Origin: Vermamoeba vermiformis
Taxonomy: Eukaryota > Tubulinea > Echinamoebida
Assembly: GCA_045837725.1 (NCBI GenBank)
Contig: JBEWZL010000260.1
Location: forward strand, 1 to 64,000
Direction of reading: 5' to 3'
Length of the DNA: 64,000 nt
Below are positions 44,453-55,625 of this stretch, piece after piece. The position numbers were made by a program, and so were the translations under genes. Within the stretch, counting starts at the first letter, position 1; each line of letters begins with the position of its first letter. The notes under the pieces were generated by a model. That model was not told the origin of the DNA. It searched no databases and saw only the letters and a list, made by a program, of their open reading frames with translations.

Positions 44453-44725
44453 GGCACCTGCTAGCAGGTTTACCAGGGCTAGTGAAAACAAGAAAATTTG
44501 GCACCTGCTAGCAGGTTTACCAGGGCTAGTGAAAACAAGAAAATTTGGCACCTGCTAGCAGGTTTACCAGGGCTAGTGAAAACAAGAAAATTTGGCACCT
44601 GCAGCAGGTTTACCAGGGCTAGTGAAAACAAGAAAACTTGGCACCTGCTAGCAGGTTTACCAGGGCTAGTGAAAACAAGAAAATTTGGCCCCTGCAGCAG
44701 GTTTACCAGGGTTACTGAAAACAAG
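44453..44725 (+). repeat. Tandem array of six 47-bp units, left arm
   Basis: Each unit runs 'ggcacctgctagcaggttta', 'ccagggctagtgaaaacaag', 'aaaattt'. Copies start at 44,453, 44,500, 44,547, 44,594, 44,638 and about 44,685; two lack a 'cta'. Each holds a 12-bp palindrome CCTGCTAGCAGG. Reverse-complement units lie at 45,945-46,075, beyond the gene at 44,768-45,679, and at 47,400-47,565. Confidence 0.9.
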
Positions 44726-44767
44726 AAAATTTTTGGATCCAAGTCAGATTGAAGCAATAACACAACA

Positions 44768-45679
44768 ATGGAGAGTGATGATATTGTTATTGACTTAAAT
44801 GCTTTACCAGATGACCACTGGGATATCCAACAAGAGGTGGATGGGGATGCTAATTCTGAAACAGTAAGTGTTTGGGTTTATGTGCAATTAAGCAACAAAT
44901 TAATTAATGAGAGAATTAATTATTTTTAATTAATTTTTACTTTTTTTTTGCAGTTACTTTTGGCAATGGAGCTATTTTACCAAGAGGAATGGACAAGAGT
45001 GAGCTCTCAATCCATAGCCAAATATTTTGAAGTAATCCTGCATCAATTACAAAGTTGGACTATTGTCAACCCATTCACAACAAATTTTGCAAAATATAAA
45101 GAAGATTGTGCATCATTGTGCTTGGAGCTTAGATTAGTCAGCAAATCATTCTACAATTCACAAATCTTGGTTAAACATTTTTTTGTTTCTCAGATGACCT
45201 TGAACTGCCCATTCAACATTGTGGTCAAAATTTTCAAGATACCACGTTACTTTGCCACAAATTTGTTTGAAATTGCAGCAGTAGCCCAGAGCATGAATGG
45301 TCTCATGTTGGCTTGCCTTGCTCACAATGCAAACCCACAAAAATACCAATTGGGACATGGCTTAAAGGCAATTTGGCTGAATAGGTGGATAAATGGTGCT
45401 GCTCTAGTGTATGACCACTTAATCCCTAGTGAAGATCCGGAAGCCAAACTTTGGATGGTTTCTTTGTATCGTTTGTCTGATACTCTACTTTATTTTGCTA
45501 AATCTTTGGGGAACAAATTGGACATGGATCTTGTGCATGAGTTTTTTGAGGAGGACATCAATGATTATCTGAACTCAACTATTGATACAGATGAATTCTA
45601 CACCACAACAGAAGATAACTACTATGATTATGATACGTTAATAGAGGGTATTAATTATCCTCAATTGAACTTTGATTAA
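44768..45679 (+). CDS. Unrecognised ~270-residue protein inside inverted 47-bp arrays
   Basis: Two exons: 44,768 to about 44,861 (MESDDIVIDLNALPDDHWDI, acidic) and from about 44,955 (LLLAMELFYQEEWTRVSSQS) to 45,679, with a ~93-nt intron ending in a long T tract and TTTGCAG. The body is predicted helical, with aromatic and Leu-rich segments (LWMVSLYRLSDTLLYFAKSL). The C-terminus is very acidic and Tyr-rich (TTTEDNYYDYDTLIEG). No catalytic motif or family is recognised. Its placement between oppositely oriented repeat arrays suggests it belongs to a mobile or recently moved unit. Confidence 0.6.
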
Positions 45680-45859
45680 AAATGGAGTGCCCTTTCTATC
45701 TAGCATCAAGCTACGTCTAACTTTTATAGCAAACTGTAACAGTTAATATACAATAAATAAATTACAACCTTTTATAAGTTATTGATGGGAAAAATCATTT
45801 ATTCAAACTTAACTACTTGCACCTTACGGTTGCAAATTACAGGGACAAAGTAAGATAGT

Positions 45860-46075
45860 AAATTTTCTGGTAAATTCTAATTTTGGAAATAATGATTCAT
45901 GAACATTTACAATTCATGAATAAATTCAGGTAAATTTGTGTGGATGCAGGTAAACTTGCTAGCAGTAGCCAAAATTTCATGTTTTCAACAGCCCTGGTGG
46001 ACCTGCTAGCAGGTGCCAAATTTTCATGTTTTCAATAGCCCTGGTAGACCTGCTAGCAGGTGACAAATTTCCTAC
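45860..46075 (-). repeat. 47-bp repeat family, right arm (inverted)
   Basis: An AT segment with 'attcatgaac' and 'aattcatgaataaattcagg' leads into two to three 47-bp units in reverse orientation ('acagccctggtggacctgct'). With the array at 44,453-44,725 this forms imperfect long inverted repeats around the gene at 44,768-45,679. Confidence 0.85.
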
Positions 46076-47289
46076 TGGTAAGCCAAAATTTTTGATATTT
46101 CTCATGTAAATGAAGGATTCTTTGTGTGTTTGATATGAAAGAGAGCAAAAGCAGAGATCAAGAAACGCTCAGATCAGCTGCCCTGTTAGTGGGTGTACTA
46201 ATACTTGTTTTTTATATATTACTCTGCAACTATGCCTAAGCATGTAGCTATGAATACTCCTGGACTTGAATCAGTAGTTTTGGAATTTTATTATCAAGCA
46301 ACTATTTTTAAAACATTTATTAAATCATCAAAATTAGAAATTCAAAACTGTCTAATTGTGGTAGTTGCTCCTTAGTTTAAGTTGACCTGTAAGTCAATAG
46401 CAGATGTATCAAGCCAATCTCATTAATTTTCCAAAAACACTTTACTTGGACAAAAAATTGTCTTTTTGATTTGTAACAGCTAGTTTTTAGTGAAGTAAAA
46501 CTTTTCAACTACAACTCCAGTTTTTTTGATTGGAATGAAAATACATGATATTAGGAGCCTAACAAAGCAAATCACCATCACTTCTGTTAATTACTCCTTG
46601 GACACATGCTGGGTACCTAGGATTCTGTACGGAGAGGGTACCCTCACCACCCACTCTGTCAGCCAATGGAATTCAAGATGCTCAGAATCCTAGGTGTTTA
46701 AAATAGTAGGAAGCCAGTCATGGAATCCTAGGTGCCCAACAGGGGGCCCCTCTCCTTATGGAATTCTAGGTGCAAAGACAAGTAATACAAAGTGCCTGGA
46801 ATCCAAAGTGCCCAAAATCATAGCTGTCCAGCCTTGGTTAATGCAAAATTTCATTTGATTTCATTTGATTGCATTCGATTGCATTCGATTGAACTTCAGC
46901 TCCAGTGGCCTGGACAAGCACCACCAGCATCCTTCTTGTATCATTTGAGTTTGGCCATTATATTTACATCCTATACTGATAGTATATACTACAGGGACAT
47001 CTTATATTGCATGTTTCATCAAAATTTTAGCAGATCCAGTGAAAAAACTCCATGAATTGCAAATGTTGAATATGCACCTATGATTTAAGATTACCCATTA
47101 TTATAGTGCTTAAAGTTTAATCATCTTTAAGCAGTAGTGCATCCTTTCAAGTAAGTTTAACAATTGTAGCTAATAATATTAGCTTGATCCATCAATAAAA
47201 AATTCAAACTAACTGATAGAGGAAGTTATTATTTCAAAACAACAAGATATGTATGCCATTTGCTAATAAATGACCATTTAGAAGGTTAT
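46076..47289. other. Gene-free stretch with a decayed short repeat
   Basis: No supported gene. A degenerate motif close to 'ggaatcctaggtgccca' occurs about five times between 46,610 and 46,820. A 10-bp tandem ('ttcatttgat'/'tgcattcgat') lies at about 46,848-46,890. Confidence 0.5.
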
Positions 47290-47565
47290 CTTAATCCTAC
47301 CTGAAACTTTCTTGCTAAATTCTAATTTAGGAAATAATGATTCATGAACATCTACAATTCATGAATAAATCAGGTAAATTTGTGTGGACATGGATGAACT
47401 TGCTACCAGTAGCCAAATTTTCCTGTTTTCAACAGCCCTGGTAAACCTGCTAGCAGGTGCCAAATTTTCCTGTTTTTGACAGCCCTGGTAGACCTGCTAG
47501 CACGTGCCAAATTTTCTTGTTTTCAACAGCCCTGGTAGACCTGCTAGCAGGTGCCAAATTCAGTA
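47290..47565 (-). repeat. Second inverted copy of the 47-bp family terminus
   Basis: The same order as 45,860-46,075: 'gctaaattctaatttaggaa', 'attcatgaacatctacaatt', then three units with 'cagccctggtagacctgcta'. It has no gene of its own beside it, so it may be a solo end. Confidence 0.85.
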
Positions 47566-47944
47566 CATTAGTAAAAGACCTACAGGCACTTGTGTAATAG
47601 AATGAGACAATTGAAGCAGGGTTTTCCTTGATACTATTATTAGGACTCCTGAAAAACAAAAATAATCTTAACAAAATTTCTAATAAGGAATAAGAAACCG
47701 GTTCTAGAGCAAGGCAACTCTACCCTTCAATTGCTATGCTCTTACGCCTTCTCTTTTGCTTTAAAATTTATCATTACCATAAAAGGAAAAAAGGGCAAAA
47801 GCGTCCCCACCCAGGGGACAGTTTTCTAAAAGCATCCCCTCAGTGGGGACGCTTTTTTTAACAATGTTTTTGAAATTTTTGTTTTTTATTTGAAAAAATC
47901 AATACACAAGAAACCCTAGCAAAAATATTAGCCCTAGAGTATAT

Positions 47945-48455
47945 ATAATGCCCCCCCCCGTCCCCCTGGCGGACGGGGTCCTATTAAATAAATATACCCC
48001 CGTCCCCCTGGCGGACGGGTATCCATCAAGTATTTCAAGCCCAACATACCTGAAGCTGAACCACACAGGTCAGGTGTAAGGTAAGCACCTAGTGAGGTTG
48101 AGGCTGTGCATTAGCATTGAGTATGTACCTGATGCTGAACCTGTCAGGTTGAGGTATTTGCTACAAACCTGATGCAGGAGGTAAAGGTACATGACAGTAC
48201 GATCCCGAAGTGGATACAGCACCCCCCCGTCCGCCTGGCGGACGGGTCCTTATTAAATTAATATACCCCTGTCCCCCTGGCGGACGGGGTCCTATTAAAT
48301 AAATATACCCCCGTCCGCCAGGTGGACGGGTATCCATCAATTGTATAACTGGGTATACCTCAAGCTGAACCTTGCAGGTTAGGTACTATTTACTTTCCCA
48401 GTGTAGCATGGGTTGATAACGTGCCCCCGTCCCCCTGGCGGACGGGGTCAGTTAT
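47945..48455. repeat. Palindromic GC-rich minisatellite, six copies
   Basis: Six copies of a unit near 'ccccgtccccctggcggacg' lie at about 47,952, 47,998, 48,226, 48,266, 48,308 and 48,423, each flanked by AT words ('tattaaataaatatac') or 'ctgaacc...caggt' pairs. The form at 48,226 is a perfect hairpin CCGTCCGCC-t-GGCGGACGG. No gene is found in this stretch. Confidence 0.8.
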
Positions 48456-48649
48456 CAACTAAGGTACCAATTTCCCAGTATACAGGCTACTCCAAACATC
48501 TTGTTTATTTAATGTCACATACATTGGCCATGGGTGGCGGCTGATTTGTACAAATGTTTGATTGGCCTCTGTGGCTGACTTGCCTCACACCCAACCGCAG
48601 CCCCACCAGCCCTAACCCTAAAGGGTATATAATAGCAGAGGCAGTGCTA

Positions 48650-48765
48650 AGTGTTTGAGTCGACTCAAAAAAAACAAAAATAAAATGCTGCGGACGCCAG
48701 GAGTTGAACCTGCGCTGGTCAGAAATTCCGACCAAAAGTTTGAGTCGACTCAAAAAAAATTCAAT
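48650..48765 (-). repeat. tRNA-3'-half-like fragment between two palindromic direct repeats
   Basis: 'gtttgagtcgactcaaaaaa' occurs at about 48,653 and 48,738; both hold the palindrome TTGAGTCGACTCAA. Between them, on the minus strand, is a Pol III B-box word GGTTCAACTCC, a stem GGTCG/TGACC upstream of it and a T-run after 'gtccgcagca'. No A-box or 5' half is visible, so this looks like a tRNA-derived fragment, possibly SINE-like, rather than a tRNA gene. Confidence 0.4.
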
Positions 48766-48978
48766 TCGGGCCCCACGAGTTTACCGTTTTTATGCAAGCA
48801 GCGTGTACGAATTGTGGTGAGTGCAATTTCTGCAACGCCTTGCTCGTGGCCTTGATTTTGAGACGATCTGCGTCGATGTAGAAGAACAGGGTCTTAAAAT
48901 TCCGGGCACTGTTTAAAAAATACAATTAAAATTGTTACATATTATATTGAATTATTAAAAGGTAATAAGCCATAAATA

Positions 48979-49215
48979 ATGATTTTTTTAAAAAAAATAA
49001 ATCCGATCAAGGACTTATCTGAGCATTGCTTTCGCGCTCAAATTATAAATCGTGCGTATAAAATTATTACGTGTAATTTTTTTTACTATGCAAAGACTTG
49101 TGGTAATCTTGCTGAAAGATACGCAGCAATAAAAATGTCAAAATTTGACGGAATTACGTGTCATCGGAGACAAGATTCCGTAAATAACTCGAATTCCGTA
49201 AAAACGCGTCTGGCG
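48979..49215 (+). CDS. Possible exon of an unrecognised plus-strand gene
   Basis: A frame from MIFLKKINPIKDLSEHCF to VKTRLAG is followed by a GTAAGT donor. The codons are not repetitive. It could be an upstream exon of the gene at 49,611-50,643, but the intervening exon (about 49,268-49,340) does not join cleanly in phase, so the link is left open. Confidence 0.3.
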
Positions 49216-49610
49216 GGTAAGTGATTTACCAATTTAACCTCCTACATTGCTGACGAAACACCACAGCCCACAGAAACGCGCAATTACTTGTCATCCACGG
49301 TAGCTAATGTTTACGAACCCGTTTTCAAATGCTTTTCAAGGTAAAATTAGTATAATTTAGCATATTTTTAAATTTTAACAATATTTTTAATGAAAAAAAA
49401 AAACCAATTAACTACTCGCTTAATTACATCCTCGTTATTAATCCTGCGCATAAAAAATTCACTTGCTTAAACACAAAAATATTAAATTATTATTTTAAAA
49501 GCAGCAAAAACTGCTGGGCAGCAATACACGTAAGTTACGATCCACAAAAAAGCGCTTTTAACTTACTGGTTGGATGTCTTAGGGATAATAATTTGTTGCA
49601 CTACCAGAGG

Positions 49611-50643
49611 ATGCATTCCCATATTCATCCTGTTACTTGCACGGGTCATTTGGAAGACTGTAATTGCCGATCTGAAGCACCACTAAATTGTTTACCGGGC
49701 CAACCCGGCAATGAGATTCAAAGTACAACAAGCAAACTCAAAGCACTAATGGTTTGTTTTGTGTTGTTTGAGTGCGAATGTAATTTTAATAAAATCATTT
49801 CAGCCAGTCGCCTCGCAAGTCTTTGCACAAACTCCAAGCATTAAAGGTATAATTCCTTTTTAGTTATACAGCCATACTAATGCCATGCACAGAAATTCCT
49901 TATCTCCAAGAACAGGATCCAGGATCAAATTTCAGCAACAGAATTTTATGTTGTAGCAGAAAGAATTTGCAATACATCAGTCAATTAAAGAGTACTTTGG
50001 GCATGTCTTTGCAAATTTTTGACTTAGCTTGGTAAGCTCATGTCTGAGTGTCAATTAACCTCTAACTCTAATTGTCCAGGAGCAATGACGAGTTCAAAGA
50101 GCTGCATCCAAATTACTTGTCTTCAAATACACACATCCCAGTATGTAGTAATGTTAATAATAAGAATTAATAGTAATTCTTTTTGCAGGTATCCTTCAGT
50201 AGCTTATTTGCACAGTCAGTAATGAGCATTTATGAAGCTCTAAAAGCTGATGCAATGGGTTTTGACATGGTGAAATTGACCTCCCATGTCAATCCCTTAA
50301 TGGACACTCAGTTTGTTGATTGCAAACATTGGTTGAAGGTATGTTGTTGGAATTTATTGCTTTTTTTTAACAATATTTCTAGCTAGATCAACCTGGCTTT
50401 ATGTTATCGCAATCTGAAGCTGCTCTCCACTATTACATTTTGCCTTATTATTGGTATTTGCTGTATTGCTCTCCTAAAGCCCTTGACAAACTCTGGCTTG
50501 CTTTGCTCCAACAAAAGTCTATTCTGCTTGTGGATGATTGCTCAAATTTTGATGCAAGCCAATCTTGCCCCCTTTTATCACACACAATTTTAATCAAAAT
50601 ATACTTGTTAAAACAGTTTGATTACATAAATTCTCCTGATTAG
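49611..50643 (+). CDS. Unrecognised multi-exon protein (~280 aa visible)
   Basis: Six exons with 44-62 nt introns. The first, from MHSHIHPVTCTGHLEDCNCR, is Cys/His-rich (CTGHLEDCNCRSEAPLNC), and the frame is open further 5', so the true start is probably upstream. Later exons encode EIPYLQEQDPGSNFSNR, SNDEFKELHPNYLSSNTHIP, VSFSSLFAQSVMSIYEALKA and LDQPGFMLSQSEAALHYYIL, ending FDYINSPD. Splice sites are good (GTAAGC, GTATGT; CCAG, GCAG, CTAG). No family is recognised. It lies between minisatellites and an inverted repeat. Confidence 0.5.
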
Positions 50644-50698
50644 AATATCTTTGGCCTTTATAATTTGCTAAACTTAACTTAGTTTTCTCAAAGCATGT

Positions 50699-50789
50699 CA
50701 AGGTGTCCATGGCTTTGCAGATACCTTCTTAATGATGGAGTCAAATCCCCCTCATGTCATCAGGTATCTGCAAAGCCATGGACACCTTG
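50699..50789. repeat. Perfect 28-bp inverted repeat
   Basis: The left arm 50,699-50,726 begins 'caaggtgtccatggctttgc' and the right arm 50,762-50,789 is its exact reverse complement, with a 35-nt loop between. It lies just downstream of the gene ending at 50,643 and could form a transcript hairpin. Confidence 0.95.
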
Positions 50790-50854
50790 CATCACTTTTG
50801 TTTATATGCATTTTTGCAACAACTGCAGACTTCATTTTGTGATGGTATTGTCCC

Positions 50855-51085
50855 TGCTGTGCGGATGGGCATCCGTGCTGTGCAGACAGCTGTCCCTGCT
50901 GTGCGGACAGGCATCCATGCTGTGCGGACGGGCGTCCGTGCTGTGTGGATGGGCGTCCCTGCTGTGTGGACAGGCATCTGTGCTGTGCGGACGGGCGTCC
51001 GTGCGGTGTGGACAGGTGTCCGTGCTGTGCGGACAGGCATCCGTGCTGTGCGGATGGGCGTCCGTGCTGTGCGGATGGGTGTGAA
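50855..51085. repeat. 21-bp minisatellite, eleven units
   Basis: Eleven units of the type 'tgctgtgcggacgggcgtcc' (plus one base) run without interruption. Because the unit is a multiple of three, several frames on both strands stay open and give 7-residue repeats; these are not genes. Many units contain a GGAY...RTCC hairpin. Confidence 0.95.
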
Positions 51086-51364
51086 GTTGCCAAGGCATAA
51101 AAAAATTCACCCTTGGCTACAAAAAAACTGTAAAATGCTAACCCCAACATGATATATAACCCTAGACCCTATATAAATAAGGGAAGGACCAAACCTTACG
51201 ATGATTACAATGCAGAACCAGAAGTCTATTGTTAAGCCTCATTTCTCTAAATCTACCATCCACAATTCTACCTTTGTAAATCAAAGACAGGCAGAAGACA
51301 CACTCCACAAAGACTAGCAGCAAACTAAAGGATGGCCTAGCAGTATACAAGAAGTATGTACAAT

Positions 51365-54287
51365 TTATTGAATGATACACTTTCCTTCACGAGAGTCATC
51401 CCCTGAAAGCTGTTTTGAAAGCCCAATTACCTCTGTCTTGTGGGGCCATCTATGCTTTTCAATCCAATTTCTATGGGAATCTGACTGATGTTAATAAAAT
51501 AAATTGTATTTTGTTTCTTACCTGAAAGATTGTCTAGAATCTCCTTTTTTCCTTCATAAGTAACATGATTAACAGCAAGCCAATGCAAGCAGAATTTAAC
51601 AAGCTGATTTCCATTGTGCTGGTGGGCAAAGTTCAACACCTCCACAATGATTTCAGGGTTGTCTTCTGGACCAAGATTTGATGCCACAAATTGCTCACAT
51701 AGGGTTGTTAATCTGATCAAGCCATATTTGTTGGAAAGAAGCAATAAATCTGCCACGTTGTTGCTTGTTATAATACTACTTGTGTTAGCTTGCAGAAGCG
51801 GGTACAACATTAATCTAACTTACCATTGATCTGTGTACAAATAATTTACAAATTGTTGAAATGCATCGCAGCAGATGTCAGAAATCGTAATCGAATTGCT
51901 TTTGTTTTCGATAAATTCTCCGGTGAACATCGCGTTGAAATAAGAACTATTAATTGTCAATATATAAGGAGCCAGTACTATAAAGATATAGACATACCAC
52001 CGTGAAGCGAGAATGACTTTGTGCGCTCGTATTTCTTTGTTCTCTACGTTGAACACAATATCGGTCCAAAGTTCAGTCGCCAGAAAATACTTTTGTAGCG
52101 AGTTTTTCTTTTCGTCATCGAAGAACGTTTTGATGGAAGTGTTCAACATCTCCGCGCCAATCCACACGTTTAAACAGTACTCGGCCAGCTTGCTGCAATG
52201 ATATAAAGCTGCCGTGGCCGCAATATCCTTGAGTTCACTCGAGTGCTGTCGAAAATGGTCGTCTAACTTCACACCGTAAAGAAATTTCACGAGCAATGCG
52301 AATGTGTCGTACTTGGCCTTGTTGACAACTACGGTTGTTATTCCGTTCTCTTGCGTCACTTCACCAAAGAGTTCATCGAGATCAATCTCGTCTGACTTAA
52401 TGTGACGTATCCGGCCTACAATTGGAAATGATTAGACACGCTTCTCGTGCTGAACGGGCTTACTTTCAGTTCCTCTGCGAAGACGACGAGGTTTCAACGC
52501 TTCGAATCGAGGACTCAACACTTCATTCTTTGACGCCTTCAATGTTGTACTTTCACTGGATCGCAGCGAGTTGAAGCTGTAACTGCTTGCAGGACTGCTG
52601 CTAGGGCTATTGTTCATCTCATTCTCTTGCTCTTCTTTGGTATCGAAAAGTATTTCGCGATTTGTATAATACCCTGGTAGATGTCCATTGCTGTCAGGGC
52701 CGTTGTTATTGTTTGAACTGTTGTCCCGAGGCGAGTCAACCGGCGACACTTTCTTGGGCGAACCAGAAAGAACTTCGAGTGAGGGTATTTTTTTTGAATT
52801 GCGTGATTTACGCACTGAGCAGTGATTAGCACTTTATGAGCAATTAAAGATTGATTGAACTTACCATCGCTACCGTGACGAGACCGCCGCTTGTCAAGAG
52901 CGTCCTGAGCACCTCCGTCGCTTTTACTTTTCTGTTTTAATAGCTCAGTAACGAGTTTCCGGTGGAATCAAGTCTTTACCTTTAACGCCCTCTTGCGGAG
53001 CGTGAATGAAGTATCTCCCATGAACAGCAATCTCATCACTTCGGCTGACGAACACAACAACACCTTGTGTGCCCATAGCTTTCTATCGTCGCTTTTGAAT
53101 GTGAAACACACGTCCGCGAGCTCTTTTTTGTTGAATAACGCTATCCAGTCTGAAAGATACGACGACTCGGCCAGGTCGATTTTCGGATAGGGCGGGGGCT
53201 GTGGTATCAACGAACTGACTAACAACTTCCGCTTGCTCTTCTTTTTCGGTGTTAGTGTGCGCATAAGAACCACGCGAACAGCTTCGTCGATCACTTCCCT
53301 CATTCCTGAGCCGATTAGCGAAAGCCGAGTCGAGATAGAAAGAACTCACCAAAGCAATTCAGCGCACTGTTTTCCAAGTACTTGAAGGCACCGATCTCGT
53401 ACGCAAGTTTTAACCCCTACCAACTGCGTTTAACATCGCCAAAACACGACCGTTCATTTACTCACGTCTTCGTACGATACAGGCGCTTGACCACGAGCTC
53501 GCATAGCCTCGATGACTTCAGGGTCTGTGCGCACTACGAATTGGTTAGTTATTTGTTTGACTCGCGCGATGACTTACTCTCCATGTTATTTCCGACGAGC
53601 AAAAACGGCGTGTCGGGACAATGGTGCGTTATTTCTATTAATAGCAGTAAGTAACTGACAAAATAGGCGCACTTTTCATTGCTTACCTCTCCACCATTTC
53701 GTCTTGATATTCGCCAGGGACGAAGGGTGGCCGATCGAGAACATGAGGAGAAAAACCTGTGGAACTGTTAGTTACTATTTAAGGAACTCGTGCTTACGTA
53801 CATCCGCTTGAGGATAAGCTAACGAACGCAATCTATCGTACTCTTCTTGGCCTATCAATTACGTTAGCAACAATAAAATTGTGATCTGATCGGATCTGAT
53901 TTACCTGCAGTATCCCAAAGCCCTAAACGTATCATAAATAATATCTCAGTATTTTCACGAATTAGTAATACGTTTACAAACCTAAATTGACCTGTTCAAA
54001 TTTATAATAAATTAATAATCGAAATTTAAATTACAATTAATTTGGCATGACTCACCCGGTGCCCCTCAACCTCTACTTCCGTGGAAAAATTATCGAAAAC
54101 CGTGGGAACGTATTCGCCTAATAAGTATTAACGAAAAGAAATTTCCGTTGTAATATTTAATTCAATTACCTGGTGGCTTATTGGTCATATATGCCAGTAA
54201 AAATTGGGATTTTTGAGCGCAATTATCGCCTACAACGACGCATTTTATGCTTAGCTCAATACCAAGATTCACCTGCACCCGTTCCAT
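51365..54287 (-). CDS. RhoBTB-type atypical Rho GTPase with two BTB domains
   Basis: A multi-exon gene from MERVQVNLGIELSIKCVVVG (54,287). The Rho domain has a P-loop position reading GDNCAQKS, switch I VPTVFDNF, switch II LWDTAGQEEYDRLRSL, FLLVGNNMES where GTPases have the base-binding motif, and KYLENSALNCF. A linker and a first BTB (LADVCFTFKSDDRKLWAHKV) interrupted by a Ser-rich charged stretch follow. Then comes a second BTB (LWTDIVFNVENKEIRAHKVI, YFNAMFTGEF) and the family C-terminus with NWIEKHRWPH. The end is CIIQ, a CaaX-type prenylation box. Family role: substrate adaptor for CUL3 ligases. The P-loop lacks the usual GKT, so GTP handling may be unusual. It is divergent from the peroxiredoxin gene. 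Confidence 0.85.
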
Positions 54288-54496
54288 CTGGTTCCAAATC
54301 CAAGCTTTAGGCTGCACGTTTCTTTATTGGCGTTGTACTAATTAATTAAAACGCTTTCCCCATGTTCGTGGTGTATAATCCAAACTACAAAAAAAAATCA
54401 GGCAAAAATGATTCCGTGTCCGTAATCAAAGAATCTTGCGCTGGAACAACATTACGTCACAATATTCATACCAAACACCGGCATTCAAGTCATAAA

Positions 54497-55541
54497 ATGA
54501 AACGTAGTACTTCTGCAAGATCCCCTGCGAAGGATGAGCCAAAAACAAAGCGATCTAAAATTGAAACCGCGCAAAATGGTGAGTGCACGTTGAAAATTAC
54601 GTGCTTTAGTTTTACTATAAATTATATATCACAATGCTTGAAATATTACATGTTCAATCATGATTTTCTGAACGCGCCAAAAATTATTATTGAAAATTTA
54701 AACGACCGAACTGCAGTTATTTCTATTATTATCACCATAATCAAACAGCAAAAATTATTGCAATATTCGTATTAATTTATTTTCGAGCAGAACAAATGGA
54801 GATCGACGAACCCAATGCTGTAACTGCACCCGTGGCTCCGTCCACAGTGCTTTCTATTGGCCACCCCGCACCTCACTTCACTGCCGAAGCAGTCAGCGCG
54901 TCAGGAGAGTTCGTAAACATCTCGCTGTCAGATTACAAAGGAAAATATCTTGTGTTATTCTTCTACCCGCTCGACTTCACTTTCGTTTGCCCCACGGAAA
55001 TCATTGCTTTTTCAGAGAGTATCAACAAGTTTAAAGAATTGAATTGCGAAGTCCTTGGGGTCTCCGTGGACAGTAAATACTCTCATCTGGCTTGGATCAA
55101 CACACCCAGGAAACAAGTAAGTAGAATTCTTAGCACTACATAATATTATTAACTTATTGAGCCAATAAGGGTGGCGTTGGTGCTTTGAACATCCCCTTAC
55201 TCGCGGATTTGAACAAAGAAGTTTCAAAAACTTACAACGCACTCTACAAAAATACTGGGCATACATTACGAGCACTATTTATTATAGGAAGTGATGCAAA
55301 TCAAACATTGCGCCATATTACAATGAATGAGCCTCCCGTTGGTCGATCAGTTGGTACGTGTTAAACGACTACCTACAAAACTCCCTAATTGCGACGTTCA
55401 GATGAGGTATTGCGACTCGTACAGGCCTTCCAATTTAATGATGTTCACGGCGAAGTATGTCCCGCGAACTGGACTCCGGGAGCTAAAACGATCCAGCCCG
55501 ATCCAAAAGGAAAACTAAGTTATTTTGAAAATTTGGCATAA
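54497..55541 (+). CDS. Typical 2-Cys peroxiredoxin with basic N-terminal extension
   Basis: Four exons. The first ([20 protein letters not shown]) encodes a basic, nuclear-signal-like extension; an upstream in-frame ATG at 54,362 could lengthen it. Exon 2 starts after a ~214-nt intron and carries the thioredoxin fold with [13 protein letters not shown] (peroxidatic Cys). Exon 3 has [13 protein letters not shown], the GGLG-type loop. Exon 4 has [16 protein letters not shown] (resolving Cys) and a C-terminal SYFENLA with the YF motif. By family, the protein reduces H2O2 using thioredoxin; the GGLG plus YF pair marks the oxidation-sensitive eukaryotic type. Nuclear targeting is inferred. Confidence 0.92.
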
Positions 55542-55625
55542 ATAATAATTAATCATCTATTTATTTACAAATCCGCTATATGGGGATACTATATTATATT
55601 TTCTAGTCATAGAAACACGAAAATT

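Noticed and set aside
44453-44725. CRISPR-like regular repeat
   Set aside because: Units are directly abutting without unique spacers, in a eukaryotic chromosome; it is a tandem array.
44339-44763. Open frames on both strands across the 47-bp array
   Set aside because: They arise from tandem repetition of one stop-free unit; the same peptide repeats and no start or splice context supports a gene.
48655-48855. Plus-strand frame across the tRNA-like fragment
   Set aside because: It crosses the palindromic direct repeats and A-rich runs; composition is not protein-like.
50752-51152. Five overlapping open frames with 7-residue repeats
   Set aside because: The 21-bp minisatellite keeps several frames open on both strands; this is a repeat artefact.
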